Shown in pieces: positions 27,429-36,099 of a stretch of 64,000 bases of DNA; position 1 is the first letter of the stretch; every line of letters starts with the position of its first letter. Below the pieces are notes generated by a model. The model was not told where the DNA came from and ran no database searches. It saw nothing but the letters and a program-made list of their open reading frames with translations. The position numbers were made by a program, and so were the translations under genes. This stretch comes from Flavobacterium sp. 11 (GTDB lineage: Bacteria; Bacteroidota; Bacteroidia; Flavobacteriales; Flavobacteriaceae), in NCBI RefSeq assembly GCF_002754315.1, contig NZ_PEFE01000001.1, forward strand, positions 2,046,001 through 2,110,000, in the 5' to 3' direction.

Positions 27429-28841
27429 CTATCTTTTTTCCAAAAGTACAACATTCTCCACGTGATGCGTTTGTGGAAACATATCCACAGGACGTACTCG
27501 AGTCACTTTGTATTTTTCGTCCATTAAAGCTAAATCACGCGCTTGTGTAGCCGAATTACAACTTACATAAACTACTTTTTCAGGAGCAATTTTCATAATT
27601 TGTTCAATTACATCTTTGTGCATTCCGTCTCTTGGTGGATCAGTGATGATTACATCAGGATGACCGTGTTGTGCGATGAAACTATCGTTGAAAACAACTT
27701 TCATATCCCCTACAAAGAACTCACAATTGGTAATTTCATTGCGTTCAGCATTCAGTTTGGCATCTTTAATAGCTTCAGGAACACTTTCAACACCAATTAC
27801 TTTTTTTGCTTTTTTCGAAACAAACTGTGCAATAGTTCCCGTTCCAGTATATAAATCATACACAATTTCATTTCCGGTAAGACCGGCAAAATCGCGCGTT
27901 ATTTTATACAATTCGTATGCTTGGTCGGAATTGGTTTGGTAAAAAGATTTTGCATTAATGCTAAATTTCAAACCTTCCATTTCTTCTAGAATATAATCTC
28001 TTCCTTTATATAATTTAATATCGGTATCGTATAAAGTATCATTCGCTTTATTATTGATAACATATTGCAGCGAAGTAATTTGGGGGAATTTCTCGTAAAG
28101 ATGGTCGAGAAGTAATTCTCTGTTGGCTTTGTCGTTTTCAAAAAACTGAATCAAAACCATGATTTCACCAGTCGAAGCAGTACGCAACATCAAAGTTCTC
28201 AATAAACCTTCGTGGGCTCTTGGATTAAAGAAAGTCAAACCATGTTCGTTAGCAAAAGCGCGAACCTCGTTTCTAATCGCATTCGATGGGTCTTCCTGTA
28301 AATGACATTTATTAATGTCCAGAATTTTGTCCCACATTTTCGGAATGTGAAAACCAAGTGCGTTTCTGTTTCCTAAATCTTCGGTGCTGTCAATTTCTTT
28401 TTCAGTTAACCAACGGCTGTTCGAAAACGAAAATTCCATTTTGTTTCTGTAAAAAAACTGTTTTTCGGAACCAAGAATCGGTTCAAATTCCGGAAGTTCT
28501 ATTTTTCCAATGCGTTGCAAATGGTTTTTTACCTCATTTTGCTTGTAATACAACTGTTGGCTGTATTTCATATTCTGCCATTTACAACCGCCACAAACAC
28601 CAAAATGCTCGCAAATTGGGTCTACACGATGCTCTGAATATTCATGAAAATGAACCGCTTTTCCTTCATAATAAGCCTTGCGCTTCTTGAAAGTCTGCAC
28701 ATCAACCACATCACCCGGAACCACATTCGGGATAAAAACTACTTTTCCGTCGGGAGCCTTTGCTACCGATACGCCTTTTGCACCAGCATCAAGGACTTTT
28801 ATTTGATGAAAGACAACTTTGTCTGTATTTTTCTTTGCCAT
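27429..28841 (-). CDS. rlmD: 23S rRNA (uracil-5-)-methyltransferase RlmD-type
   Basis: 470 residues. An N-terminal TRAM domain (about 8-70, VSVAKAPDGKVVFIPNVVPGD) is followed by the 4Fe-4S ligand set CEHFGVCGGCKW (about 77-88), the SAM motif YDLYTGTGTIAQF (about 322-334) and the catalytic segment VYVSCNSATQARDL (about 424-437) with the nucleophilic Cys. This is the TrmA/RlmD family that makes m5U in rRNA (position 1939 for RlmD). It heads an operon with the DUF6452/DUF6048 pair. Confidence 0.92.
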   Translation of the reverse strand: MAKKNTDKVVFHQIKVLDAGAKGVSVAKAPDGKVVFIPNVVPGDVVDVQTFKKRKAYYEGKAVHFHEYSEHRVDPICEHFGVCGGCKWQNMKYSQQLYYKQNEVKNHLQRIGKIELPEFEPILGSEKQFFYRNKMEFSFSNSRWLTEKEIDSTEDLGNRNALGFHIPKMWDKILDINKCHLQEDPSNAIRNEVRAFANEHGLTFFNPRAHEGLLRTLMLRTASTGEIMVLIQFFENDKANRELLLDHLYEKFPQITSLQYVINNKANDTLYDTDIKLYKGRDYILEEMEGLKFSINAKSFYQTNSDQAYELYKITRDFAGLTGNEIVYDLYTGTGTIAQFVSKKAKKVIGVESVPEAIKDAKLNAERNEITNCEFFVGDMKVVFNDSFIAQHGHPDVIITDPPRDGMHKDVIEQIMKIAPEKVVYVSCNSATQARDLALMDEKYKVTRVRPVDMFPQTHHVENVVLLEKR

Positions 28842-29342
28842 AGCGCAAAAATAAGCGTTTGAATGGTTTTATAAATTCAAATTAGGAAATATTTTTAATT
28901 TCAAGTGTTTTTTATTGGAGCCATTCCCGCTTTCCACTAGAACCCCGATGCTTCGGGGCTCTTTCGCAAGCAGCAACACTGCGCCCGTAAAGGAGCTTCT
29001 CCCGAAGTTTCGGGAGGCGCTCTTTACCGGCAAGTGTTCCAAAGCTTTCGCAACGGCGGGTTTTTCGCTGTAATCGGGGGCAGGGAATTGTGGTCTAGAA
29101 TTGGGTGTTGTTGTTCAGCGAAGATTTCAGATAAGCAATTGTGATTTATTTCTATAAAAAAATAAGAATAGTATTAAATAATCAACTTTAAGAACCAAAT
29201 ACTCTTTTTAAACGTATGTTGGTTGAAGTAAAATACTTAATTTAATATTTTATTTAGAATATCTTAAGTATTAGTAAGAAATTAATCACTTATTTTGTTC
29301 TTTGTAATTTTCTGTTGTTTAAAAAAACGAAATAAATTGTCT
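28842..29342. other. 500-bp gap between divergent genes with a folded element
   Basis: Divergent gap between rlmD and the histidine kinase. The first third contains the GC-rich element at 28917-29091; the rest is AT-rich with no supported gene and no convincing full promoter for the kinase. Confidence 0.6.
28917..29091. repeat. GC-rich, hairpin-rich intergenic element (dispersed-repeat type)
   Basis: About 175 bp whose composition is strikingly GC-richer than its surroundings. Hairpins: ACCCCGA..TTCGGGGCT (about 28942-28960), a nested stem GTAAAGGAGC (28987-28996) with GCTCTTTAC (29019-29027) enclosing CTCCCGAA/TTCGGGAG (28999-29016), and CCCGC near the left end with GCGGG near 29056. CTTTCGCAA occurs twice. 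The ends, read on the minus strand (CCCCGATTACAGCG ... GTGGAAAGCGGGAATGG), resemble a dispersed intergenic repeat I remember from Flavobacterium genomes. No coding potential. Confidence 0.6.
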
Positions 29343-30386
29343 ATGCAGTTATATAAAAAATTATCTAACATAGGTTTTCTTAAAAAGAGTTATGCGTTCA
29401 AATTTTTGTTTGTCGCATTTATAGGAATTCATATTCCGTTGATTGGGTTGTTGTTTTTTGTGCTTTATGGCAGTAAAACCATTTCTGCAGATACCATTTT
29501 AATTTTTGCACTTATCATGACCTTAGTAGCTACAGGTACAACTTTGCTATTTTTAAAGCAGCTAATTAAGCCAATTGAAGTAGCTTCTAAAGCCTTACAT
29601 GTGTATAGAAACAAGAGAATTGTTCCTTCATTACCAACTAATTTCTCTGATGAAGCAGGTTTATTGATGAGTAATATTCAGGATTCAATCGCTGAAAATG
29701 AAAATTTCATTACTGAAAAACAAGATTTAGTGTATTTGCTTTCCCATGATTTAAGAAACTTTGTCGGGAATTCTAAGTCGGTGGCGTTGCTTATTTTAGA
29801 GGAAGAACCTTCTGAATCTATAACTGAATTAGCCCAATTAATACTTCAATCGACAGAACAACAGTATAATTATATTGAAAACTTTATCAAGCTGCTGAAA
29901 GAGCAAGATCAAGTTATAGAAAAAAAATCCGAAAATGATATTGTTCAGTTTTCTTCTATTTTTTCTGTTGTATCTAAGCAATTGGATCAGCTGCTAAGTA
30001 ATAAAAACCTTAAACTGGATTTATCAATTGAAGTCGAAGAAGCACTTTTGAAAATTGATAAAGTGTTGCTGATACGAGTTTTAGTGAACTTAATAGATAA
30101 TGCTATAAAATTCTCGTTTCCGGATAGTGAAATCAAAGTTCGTGTTTATATGCAAGGCGGTAAATTGTTTTTTACAATAACAGATGAAGGTATAGGTTTT
30201 GATCAAAAGCAAAGTCACGAACTGTTCAAAAAATTTACTAAAATGAGTAAGTTAGGAACATCAAATGAGCCTTCAACAGGAATTGGATTGTATTTATGTA
30301 AAAAAATAATAGAAAGACACGACGGACAAATTTTAGCAGAAAGCGACGGAATTAATAAAGGAGCTACTTTTTCTATTGTTTTTTAG
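29343..30386 (+). CDS. Orphan sensor histidine kinase
   Basis: 347 residues from ATG 29343. Two membrane segments (about 22-45 and 55-75) lie almost back to back, so there is hardly any periplasmic sensor; a HAMP-like linker follows (about 78-125). The dimerisation helix carries the phospho-acceptor His in LLSHDLRNFVG (about 134-144); the ATPase has LVNLIDNAIKFS (N box), TDEGIGFD (G1) and STGIGLYLCKKII (G2). No response regulator is adjacent. Signals and partner are unknown. Confidence 0.9.
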   Translation: MQLYKKLSNIGFLKKSYAFKFLFVAFIGIHIPLIGLLFFVLYGSKTISADTILIFALIMTLVATGTTLLFLKQLIKPIEVASKALHVYRNKRIVPSLPTNFSDEAGLLMSNIQDSIAENENFITEKQDLVYLLSHDLRNFVGNSKSVALLILEEEPSESITELAQLILQSTEQQYNYIENFIKLLKEQDQVIEKKSENDIVQFSSIFSVVSKQLDQLLSNKNLKLDLSIEVEEALLKIDKVLLIRVLVNLIDNAIKFSFPDSEIKVRVYMQGGKLFFTITDEGIGFDQKQSHELFKKFTKMSKLGTSNEPSTGIGLYLCKKIIERHDGQILAESDGINKGATFSIVF

Positions 30387-30463
30387 CGCATCATAGAAAA
30401 TACACGAACTTTAAATTTTCGTTAAAAAATCCTATTTCCGAAAGCGTTTTTTTACAAATGAAC

Positions 30464-30471
30464 TAAATTTG
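30464..30471 (+). promoter_or_regulatory. -7 element TAAATTTG for OsmC
   Basis: An exact TAnnTTTG match 24 bp before the ATG at 30495; no good -33 element. Confidence 0.45.
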
Positions 30472-30494
30472 AGAAAACATAAAAATTTATAATT

Positions 30495-30905
30495 ATGAAA
30501 AGAAATGCAACCGCAGTTTGGAATGGTTCACTTAAAGAAGGAGCCGGGAAACTTACCACACAAAGTACCACATTAAAAGATACACAATATTCGTTCAAAT
30601 CTCGTTTTGAAGAAGGAGTAGGGACTAATCCGGAAGAATTAGTTGCAGCGGCGCACTCAGGCTGTTTTACCATGCAACTTTCGGCTTACATCACTGAAGC
30701 CGGTTTTGAAATTGAAAGTATCGAAACCAAATGCGATATCGACTTGGTAGATGGAACAATTATAACGTCACACTTAACCGTGAATGCAAAAGTAAATGCT
30801 ATAACAGATGATGTTTTTCAACAGTTAGTTACTAAGGCTGAGAAAAATTGTCCTATTTCTAAACTATTGAATGCTGCAATTTCTACTACGGCTACTTTAG
30901 CATAA
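30495..30905 (+). CDS. OsmC-family peroxiredoxin
   Basis: 136 residues of the OsmC/Ohr family, thiol peroxidases that reduce organic hydroperoxides. The two redox Cys are visible: AAAHSGCFTMQLS (about Cys58) and KNCPISKLL (about Cys121). The start RNATAVWNGSLKEGAGKL is typical of OsmC proper. It is a single-gene unit ending in a strong terminator. A second, more distant OsmC protein lies at 59.8-60.3 kb. Confidence 0.92.
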   Translation: MKRNATAVWNGSLKEGAGKLTTQSTTLKDTQYSFKSRFEEGVGTNPEELVAAAHSGCFTMQLSAYITEAGFEIESIETKCDIDLVDGTIITSHLTVNAKVNAITDDVFQQLVTKAEKNCPISKLLNAAISTTATLA

Positions 30906-30920
30906 AAATAAGATTCACAT

Positions 30921-30961
30921 AAAAAAAAAGGCTCGATTTAATTTAAATCGAGCCTTTTTTT
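30921..30961. terminator. Bidirectional terminator
   Basis: GGCTCGATTTAA and TTAAATCGAGCC form a perfect palindrome between A-run and T-run, separating the convergent osmC and aldo/keto reductase genes. Confidence 0.9.
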
Positions 30962-30976
30962 ATGTGATAAAATGGA

Positions 30977-31963
30977 TTACCAAAGTTGGTGCACTTCGGG
31001 TTTTATATAACGCTCATAAATTTCATTCATTGCTGCAATTTTTTCATAAGTCAATTTAGGTAAATCATAAACTGATAAATTAGACAGCACATGACTTTCA
31101 TTGGAAGCGCCAGGAATTATACAGCTAACTTCATCAAAGCCCAAAATCCATTGTAAAGCAATAGGAGCCAAGTTTGTTGCTTCGGGGAATAATGCTTTCA
31201 ATTCTTCTACTGCTTTTAAGCCTAGTTCGTAATTAATGCCGGAGAATGTTTCGCCTTTGTCGAAAGCTTCGCCATTTCGATTAAAATTACGATGATCTTG
31301 AGTGTCAAAAGTAGTTTTAGCATTGAATTTCCCTGTCAGAAGCCCACTCGCAAGTGGAACTCTAGCAATAATACCAACATCATGTTTTGTTGCTTCTTTG
31401 AAAAACAGTTCGGATGGACGCTGACGGAAAAGATTAAAAATAATCTGAACCGAAGTTACATTTGGAAATTCAATCGCTTTTAGTCCTTCTTCCACTTTTT
31501 CGACGCTAACGCCAAGATTTAAAATTTTCCCTTGCTCTTTCAAACGGTCAAACATTTCAAATATTTCCGGACGATAAAATACTTCAGTCGGAGGACAATG
31601 CAATTGTATTAAATCCAGTGTTTCAAGACCAGTTCTTCTCAAACTATCTTCCACAAATTGTTGTAGCACTTTGGGCTGATAACCTTCATTTACGTGCGGA
31701 TTAATGTGACGACCGCATTTTGTAGCCACATAAATTCGTTCAGAACGGGAACGAACCACTCGACCTACAGCAGTTTCACTCAATCCGTTTTCATAAACAT
31801 CGGCAGTGTCAATAAAATTTACGCCATTGTCAATTGCAGTATTGATTAATTCATCTGCGGTTTTATCATTGAAAGCAGAACCCCATTTTCCGCCTACCTG
31901 CCATGTGCCAAGTGATATTTCTGAAATTTCAAAATCTGTTTTACCCAGTCTGCGATAGTTCAT
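30977..31963 (-). CDS. Aldo/keto reductase
   Basis: 328 residues, a TIM-barrel NADPH-dependent oxidoreductase. The catalytic Asp-Tyr pair is in FIDTADVYENGLSE (about 49-62), Lys in VATKCGRH (about 80-87), and the cofactor segment CIIPGASNESHVLSN (about 281-295). Most like the YajO/IolS-type general AKR group; the substrate is unknown. The SGNH hydrolase gene lies 26 bp upstream on the same strand. Confidence 0.9.
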   Translation of the reverse strand: MNYRRLGKTDFEISEISLGTWQVGGKWGSAFNDKTADELINTAIDNGVNFIDTADVYENGLSETAVGRVVRSRSERIYVATKCGRHINPHVNEGYQPKVLQQFVEDSLRRTGLETLDLIQLHCPPTEVFYRPEIFEMFDRLKEQGKILNLGVSVEKVEEGLKAIEFPNVTSVQIIFNLFRQRPSELFFKEATKHDVGIIARVPLASGLLTGKFNAKTTFDTQDHRNFNRNGEAFDKGETFSGINYELGLKAVEELKALFPEATNLAPIALQWILGFDEVSCIIPGASNESHVLSNLSVYDLPKLTYEKIAAMNEIYERYIKPEVHQLW

Positions 31964-31989
31964 TTTTTGCTTCTTTTTAAAGTAATAAT

Positions 31990-32682
31990 TTATTTTTGTG
32001 ATAAGACTTTGGTAATTGCTTTTTCCGCAAGTGGTGCCATTACTTGATATCCTGTTTTATTGGGGTGTACTTCATCATTAGAGTACGAAGCAGGCAAACC
32101 TTTTCGTTCATCTGCCATAGCCGAAAAGTAATCAAGATATAGAATGCCATTGGCGTCAGCGTAATTTTTTATCATTTTATTGAGAGCCATTACTTTTTCA
32201 GCAGGATTTTGATTGGGCTTCCAAGAGAAATCATAAGCGGGCAATACAGAACAAAGAATGACTTTAATCTGGTTTGCTTTTGCCAATTCGGACATCGAAA
32301 AAATATTATTTGCAATCATATCCAATGTTGCAGGACCGGTATTGCCGGCAATATCATTTATTCCAGCCAAAATAAGCACAGCGGCGGGTTTTAAAGCGAT
32401 AACATCAGCTCTGAAGCGTATTAGCATCTGAGGCGTAGTTTGACCGCTAATACCGCGATTAACGTATGGTTTTCCGGCAAAATATTCGGGGTCGGTTATA
32501 CTCCAAAATTCAGTTATGGAATCTCCCATAAATACAATTCTTTTTTGTCCGGGCGTTACCGGTTTCAGATTTGCATTTTCATTTTGGTATTTATTTAAAT
32601 TTGGCCAGTCTTGAGCCTGTACTTTTCCTCCCATAATGATTGATAAAAATAGAATGCAGTAAATTAATGGTGTGTTTTTCAT
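31990..32682 (-). CDS. Secreted SGNH/GDSL hydrolase
   Basis: 230 residues with a signal peptide (about 1-23, ending GGKVQAQ). SGNH blocks are visible: block I FMGDSITEFW (Ser nucleophile, about 50-59), block II Gly in YVNRGISGQTT, block III AGINDIAG (Asn), and block V SNDEVHPNKTGY with the catalytic Asp-His. It likely removes acyl or acetyl esters from a carbohydrate or lipid in the periplasm. It precedes the aldo/keto reductase by 26 bp, probably one transcript. Confidence 0.9.
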   Translation of the reverse strand: MKNTPLIYCILFLSIIMGGKVQAQDWPNLNKYQNENANLKPVTPGQKRIVFMGDSITEFWSITDPEYFAGKPYVNRGISGQTTPQMLIRFRADVIALKPAAVLILAGINDIAGNTGPATLDMIANNIFSMSELAKANQIKVILCSVLPAYDFSWKPNQNPAEKVMALNKMIKNYADANGILYLDYFSAMADERKGLPASYSNDEVHPNKTGYQVMAPLAEKAITKVLSQK

Positions 32683-32757
32683 TTGTAACCAGATTATAAA
32701 GTTTGAATCAGTTAATAGTGTATTGATTAAAATAGAAATTGTTCTTGCTTAAAATCG

Positions 32758-32810
32758 AAACAACCTTCCTTTTTATATCCGAAAGATACAGAAAAGGAAG
32801 GTTGTTTTTA
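32758..32810 (-). terminator. Terminator of cysM
   Basis: A perfect 16-bp stem, AAACAACCTTCCTTTT with AAAAGGAAGGTTGTTT, around an 18-nt loop that can itself pair (TATCC/GATA); 16 bp beyond the cysM stop. The T-tract is short on the minus strand. Confidence 0.75.
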
Positions 32811-32825
32811 TAAAGTAAAAGTAAT

Positions 32826-33713
32826 TTAATCAAACAAATCCGAAGATAAATAGCGATCGCCACGGTCACAGATAATGGCTACTATAACTCCTGATTCTAA
32901 TTCTTCAGCCATTTTTATTGCAGCTGCAACTGAACCGCCACTGCTCATTCCTGCAAAAATGCCTTCTTCCAGCGCCAAACGTTTGGTCATGGCTCGTGCT
33001 TCGTCTTCAGAGACTTCAATGATTGTGTCTACTTTCTTGGCGTCAAAAATTTTAGGCAAATATTCTTCAGGCCATTTTCTGATTCCCGGAATTTGAGATC
33101 CATCGCTGGGTTGTGCACCTACAATTTGAATCGCAGGATTCTTTTCTTTTAAGTAAGTTGAAGTACCTATAATTGTCCCTGTTGTTCCCATAGCAGAAAC
33201 AAAATGGGTTACGGTTCCTTCTGTATCATTCCATATTTCTGGGCCTGTGGTTTTATAATGTGCTTTCCAGTTGTCGTCATTTGCAAACTGATTGAGCATG
33301 ATGTAACCGCCTTCGGCTACTTTTTTATCAGCATAATCTCTGGAGCCTATTATTCCGGTATCTGCAGGTGTCAAAATTACGGTTGCGCCATAAGCACGCA
33401 TGGTTTGGGTGCGTTCTTTGGTGGAATCTTCTGGAAGCACCAATTCGATTTCGATATTGAATAATTGGGCAATCATCGCCAAAGCAATTCCCGTATTTCC
33501 GCTGGTTGCTTCAATGAGTTTGTCTCCTTTTTTGATTTCTCCTCTTTCCAGTGCAGAAGCTATCATGTTGTAGGCTGCCCGATCTTTTACACTGCCACCG
33601 GGATTGTCTCCTTCGAGTTTTAGCAAAAGTTTTACATTTTTATTTTTTATCAAATTAGTAGTTTCTACTAAAGGCGTGTTTCCAATAAGGTCTAATATTT
33701 TTTGTGATTTCAT
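32826..33713 (-). CDS. cysM: Cysteine synthase B-type (O-acetylserine sulfhydrylase)
   Basis: 295 residues, a fold-type II PLP enzyme making cysteine from O-acetylserine and sulfide (or thiosulfate for CysM). The PLP lysine is in GGSVKDRAAYNM (about 40-51), the substrate loop in EATSGNTGIALAM (about 68-80), and the glycine-rich phosphate loop SAMGTTGTIIGTS (about 173-185). Its length and the short C-terminus favour CysM over CysK. It is monocistronic with its own terminator. Discrimination of CysM from CysK by sulfur donor is an inference. Confidence 0.9.
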   Translation of the reverse strand: MKSQKILDLIGNTPLVETTNLIKNKNVKLLLKLEGDNPGGSVKDRAAYNMIASALERGEIKKGDKLIEATSGNTGIALAMIAQLFNIEIELVLPEDSTKERTQTMRAYGATVILTPADTGIIGSRDYADKKVAEGGYIMLNQFANDDNWKAHYKTTGPEIWNDTEGTVTHFVSAMGTTGTIIGTSTYLKEKNPAIQIVGAQPSDGSQIPGIRKWPEEYLPKIFDAKKVDTIIEVSEDEARAMTKRLALEEGIFAGMSSGGSVAAAIKMAEELESGVIVAIICDRGDRYLSSDLFD

Positions 33714-34105
33714 GCTGTTTGATGTCTTAAATTGTAATAATCAGATTTTAAGTTGATTACAATTAGTATTCGTTTTTGAACAATGTTTTTTAAAGGGGGA
33801 TTTTAAAAACAGCAACAACAATAGCAGAAAGGAATATTTTTGTAGTTCAGTGACATTTTCATGGGTTTTAAAACGAATCGCAAAGATATTGAACTATTTC
33901 GAATTATTTCTTTCTTAAACATAAAGCTATCTTGTTTATTTAGACACTTTTGTTAAATAAATGGATAGTAAATGCAGTGGGAATTACTGTTTTAGCTTTT
34001 TAAGATAAAAAGTTGGGTCGTATCTGTTTTATTTTCAATGTATAGGAGCTGAATTATTAGTTTTGATGAAAGTGTTTTTTTAAATTAGCCAATAAATAAC
34101 AATCC
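33714..34105. other. 392-bp gap, nothing supported
   Basis: Divergent gap between cysM and the DUF1003 gene, AT-rich, with several TTTTGAT/TTTTGTT stretches but no full promoter and no gene I can support. Confidence 0.5.
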
Positions 34106-34804
34106 ATGAAATCCAAGACTACTTTTATAAGCGATATTTCCCAAAAAGAATTTCCAATAGCGGATAAAATTGCTGCCAAAACCATTCGAAACCCAATATT
34201 GGCGCTTATTCAAAATGATTACCCTGATTTTGATGAGGACAAATTCCTCTCAATTGGGGAGTTGAATATGTATCGGGAGAAATACATTTCTAATTATTTA
34301 TTGGTCGAAATTGGGGAGTTGTCAAATCTGGAAACCAGAGTTATCGGTTCCTTGAACGAAGATAAATCATTAGTGAGTATTGTAGAGGATGAAATTGGTG
34401 TTCGTACAGTGGGGCAAAAAGTAGCGGATAAAGTAGCGGCTTTTGGCGGAAGCTGGAAATTTATAATCCTTTTTGGAGTATTTATTCTTTTTTGGATTCT
34501 GATTAATATTTATGTTTTCTTGAATAAAGGATTTGATCCGTACCCATTTATTTTGCTGAATTTAATTTTGTCTTGTCTTGCCGCACTTCAAGCTCCAGTA
34601 ATTATGATGAGTCAAAATCGTCAGGAAGAAAAAGACAGGGAAAGAGCCAAAAAAGATTATATGATAAATTTGAAATCAGAACTTGAAATTAGAATGCTTC
34701 ATGAAAAACTGGATCATTTAATTATGCACCAACAAGAAGAATTAATAGAAATTCAAAAAGTCCAAATCGAAATGATGAATGATATTTTGACTCGAATCAA
34801 ATAA
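34106..34804 (+). CDS. DUF1003 membrane protein
   Basis: 232 residues. The C-terminal half matches DUF1003: VADKVAAFGGSWKFIILF leads into two membrane helices (about 118-137 and 150-170), with the conserved PYPFILLNLILSCLAALQAP hairpin, followed by QNRQEEKDRERAKKDY and a charged helix likely to form a coiled coil (about 178-230). The N-terminal 75 residues are a soluble extension. Function unknown; members are often found with magnesium or stress genes. Confidence 0.88.
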   Translation: MKSKTTFISDISQKEFPIADKIAAKTIRNPILALIQNDYPDFDEDKFLSIGELNMYREKYISNYLLVEIGELSNLETRVIGSLNEDKSLVSIVEDEIGVRTVGQKVADKVAAFGGSWKFIILFGVFILFWILINIYVFLNKGFDPYPFILLNLILSCLAALQAPVIMMSQNRQEEKDRERAKKDYMINLKSELEIRMLHEKLDHLIMHQQEELIEIQKVQIEMMNDILTRIK

Positions 34805-34839
34805 TATTTTTGTTCTAAAAAAATCAAAAAAAGAACTTT

Positions 34840-35118
34840 TTAGTAGTGCTTAAAATAATAACCCACAATCATAAAAATGCCATTTAAGATTGCTGAGCCA
34901 ATGATGATTTTTTTGTAATTCCTGTTTTTGTCGATAAAATTAAAACCTAGAATTCCTAGAAATAACAGGGTGGTAAAAATGGCTGGATACATCTTAAAAG
35001 CACCTTCAAAATTGCCATTCAAAAGCAACAAAAAACTCCTCTGAAAACCACAGCCCAAACACTCTATTCCAAAGAGTGTTTTGCTTAAACAAGGGAGCAT
35101 ATATTTTTCTAAATCCAA
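34840..35118 (-). CDS. DUF2752 membrane protein
   Basis: 92 residues. CLGCGFQRSFLLLLNGNF (about 20-37) is the DUF2752 signature (C-x-x-C-G then R), followed by two hydrophobic segments (about 43-60 and 72-88). A small inner-membrane protein of unknown function. Read toward the DUF1003 gene. Confidence 0.88.
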   Translation of the reverse strand: MDLEKYMLPCLSKTLFGIECLGCGFQRSFLLLLNGNFEGAFKMYPAIFTTLLFLGILGFNFIDKNRNYKKIIIGSAILNGIFMIVGYYFKHY

Positions 35119-35219
35119 TGGTTTTTCTTTTTACAATTTTACGAAAAAATAAGAAACGGTTGCGATAATAATTGATGCAATTTTAAATTCATTACTTTTG
35201 AAAACTGATATTTAAAAAA

Positions 35220-35402
35220 ATGAGAAAGTTTATAATTCCAATAATGGTTGTGGCGATAACTGTTGCTTTATACGAGCAGGTGAGTGCCGAAAAAAATGTG
35301 TATATAATGGTAATTGCAATTGTGGTTTTCATGATGGGAATGATGCAATTGAGTGCCAAGACGCCAAGTAAAAATCAAGATAAAGAAGACGAAAATGTTT
35401 AA
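35220..35402 (+). CDS. Small membrane protein upstream of the Smr gene
   Basis: 60 residues with two hydrophobic segments (about 4-18 and 28-43) and a charged C-terminal tail (KNQDKEDENV). Its stop overlaps the start of the Smr-domain gene by 8 bp, which supports it being translated. No family is recognised. Confidence 0.65.
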   Translation: MRKFIIPIMVVAITVALYEQVSAEKNVYIMVIAIVVFMMGMMQLSAKTPSKNQDKEDENV

Positions 35403-35946
35403 CAAAGGAGATAAGGTTTCAGTACTCGATGAAGCCATCAATGGAGTAGTGTTGTCAGTCAACGAGAAGCAAGTTACGATTGAAACAGAGGATGGATTCA
35501 TGATGACATTTTTTGTCAATGAGTTGATTAAAATAAACGATTCCAGTAACTTACTTGATTCTATCAGAAGAATTAATGTAAGTGAGGTTTCAAAAGAAAA
35601 AGAGATACCAAAACCACGAAGTTTTGTGAAAGAAAAGAAATCAAAGCACGAAATTCCCGCTCCGGAGTTTGATTTGCACATCGAAAAACTGGTGCCAAAT
35701 AAACGCGGAATGTCGAATTATGATATTCTGACTTTGCAGACTGATACGGCAAAACGACACATAGAATTTGCCATCCGGAATCGCATTCCAAAGATTGTTT
35801 TTATTCACGGCGTGGGTGAAGGAGTTCTAAAAGCAGAGCTGGATTTTTTATTGGGTCGCTATGATAACATTGCTTTTCAAGAAGGGAATTATCAAAAATA
35901 TGGTCAAGGTGCAACAGAAGTTTTTATCAAGCAAAGTGCCATGTAA
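35395..35946 (+). CDS. DUF2027/Smr-domain protein
   Basis: 183 residues from ATG 35395 (an upstream in-frame ATG at 35353 lies inside the previous gene and is not preferred). The N-terminal half is a small beta domain (FNKGDKVSVLDEAINGVV) as in DUF2027 proteins; the C-terminal half is a Smr domain with FDLHIEKL (about 91-98) and the catalytic-loop motif IHGVGEGVLK (about 139-148). Smr domains are nucleases acting on DNA or mRNA, often in ribosome rescue; this free-standing version in Bacteroidetes has no defined substrate. Confidence 0.88.
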   Translation: MFNKGDKVSVLDEAINGVVLSVNEKQVTIETEDGFMMTFFVNELIKINDSSNLLDSIRRINVSEVSKEKEIPKPRSFVKEKKSKHEIPAPEFDLHIEKLVPNKRGMSNYDILTLQTDTAKRHIEFAIRNRIPKIVFIHGVGEGVLKAELDFLLGRYDNIAFQEGNYQKYGQGATEVFIKQSAM

Positions 35947-35971
35947 GTTTTGTTTTAGTTTTTAAAATCTC

Positions 35972-36037
35972 AAAAAAAAGGTCCCATTTTCAAGCAAATT
36001 TTCTAATGAAAACAGCTTAAAAATCGGACCTTTTTTT
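35972..36037 (+). terminator. Terminator of the Smr gene, large loop
   Basis: AAAAAAAGGTCC and GGACCTTTTTTT form a 12-bp stem around about 41 nt that can pair further (ATTTTC with GAAAAC); T-run follows. It could also act on the convergent lipoprotein gene. Confidence 0.75.
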
Positions 36038-36060
36038 GGGACTAAAAACAGTTGTTTTTT

Positions 36061-36090
36061 GCCTCTATTTTTGCCTCTATTTTTGCTTCT
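36061..36090. repeat. Short tandem repeat, 12-bp unit
   Basis: GCCTCTATTTTT is repeated twice and followed by a degenerate third start (GCTTCT), just beyond the stop of the duplicated lipoprotein. Probably replication slippage. Confidence 0.6.
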
Positions 36091-36099
36091 TATTTGGGA

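Noticed and set aside
28917-29091. tRNA or other known housekeeping RNA
   Set aside because: No cloverleaf, no tmRNA, RNase P or SRP signature could be found in either strand.
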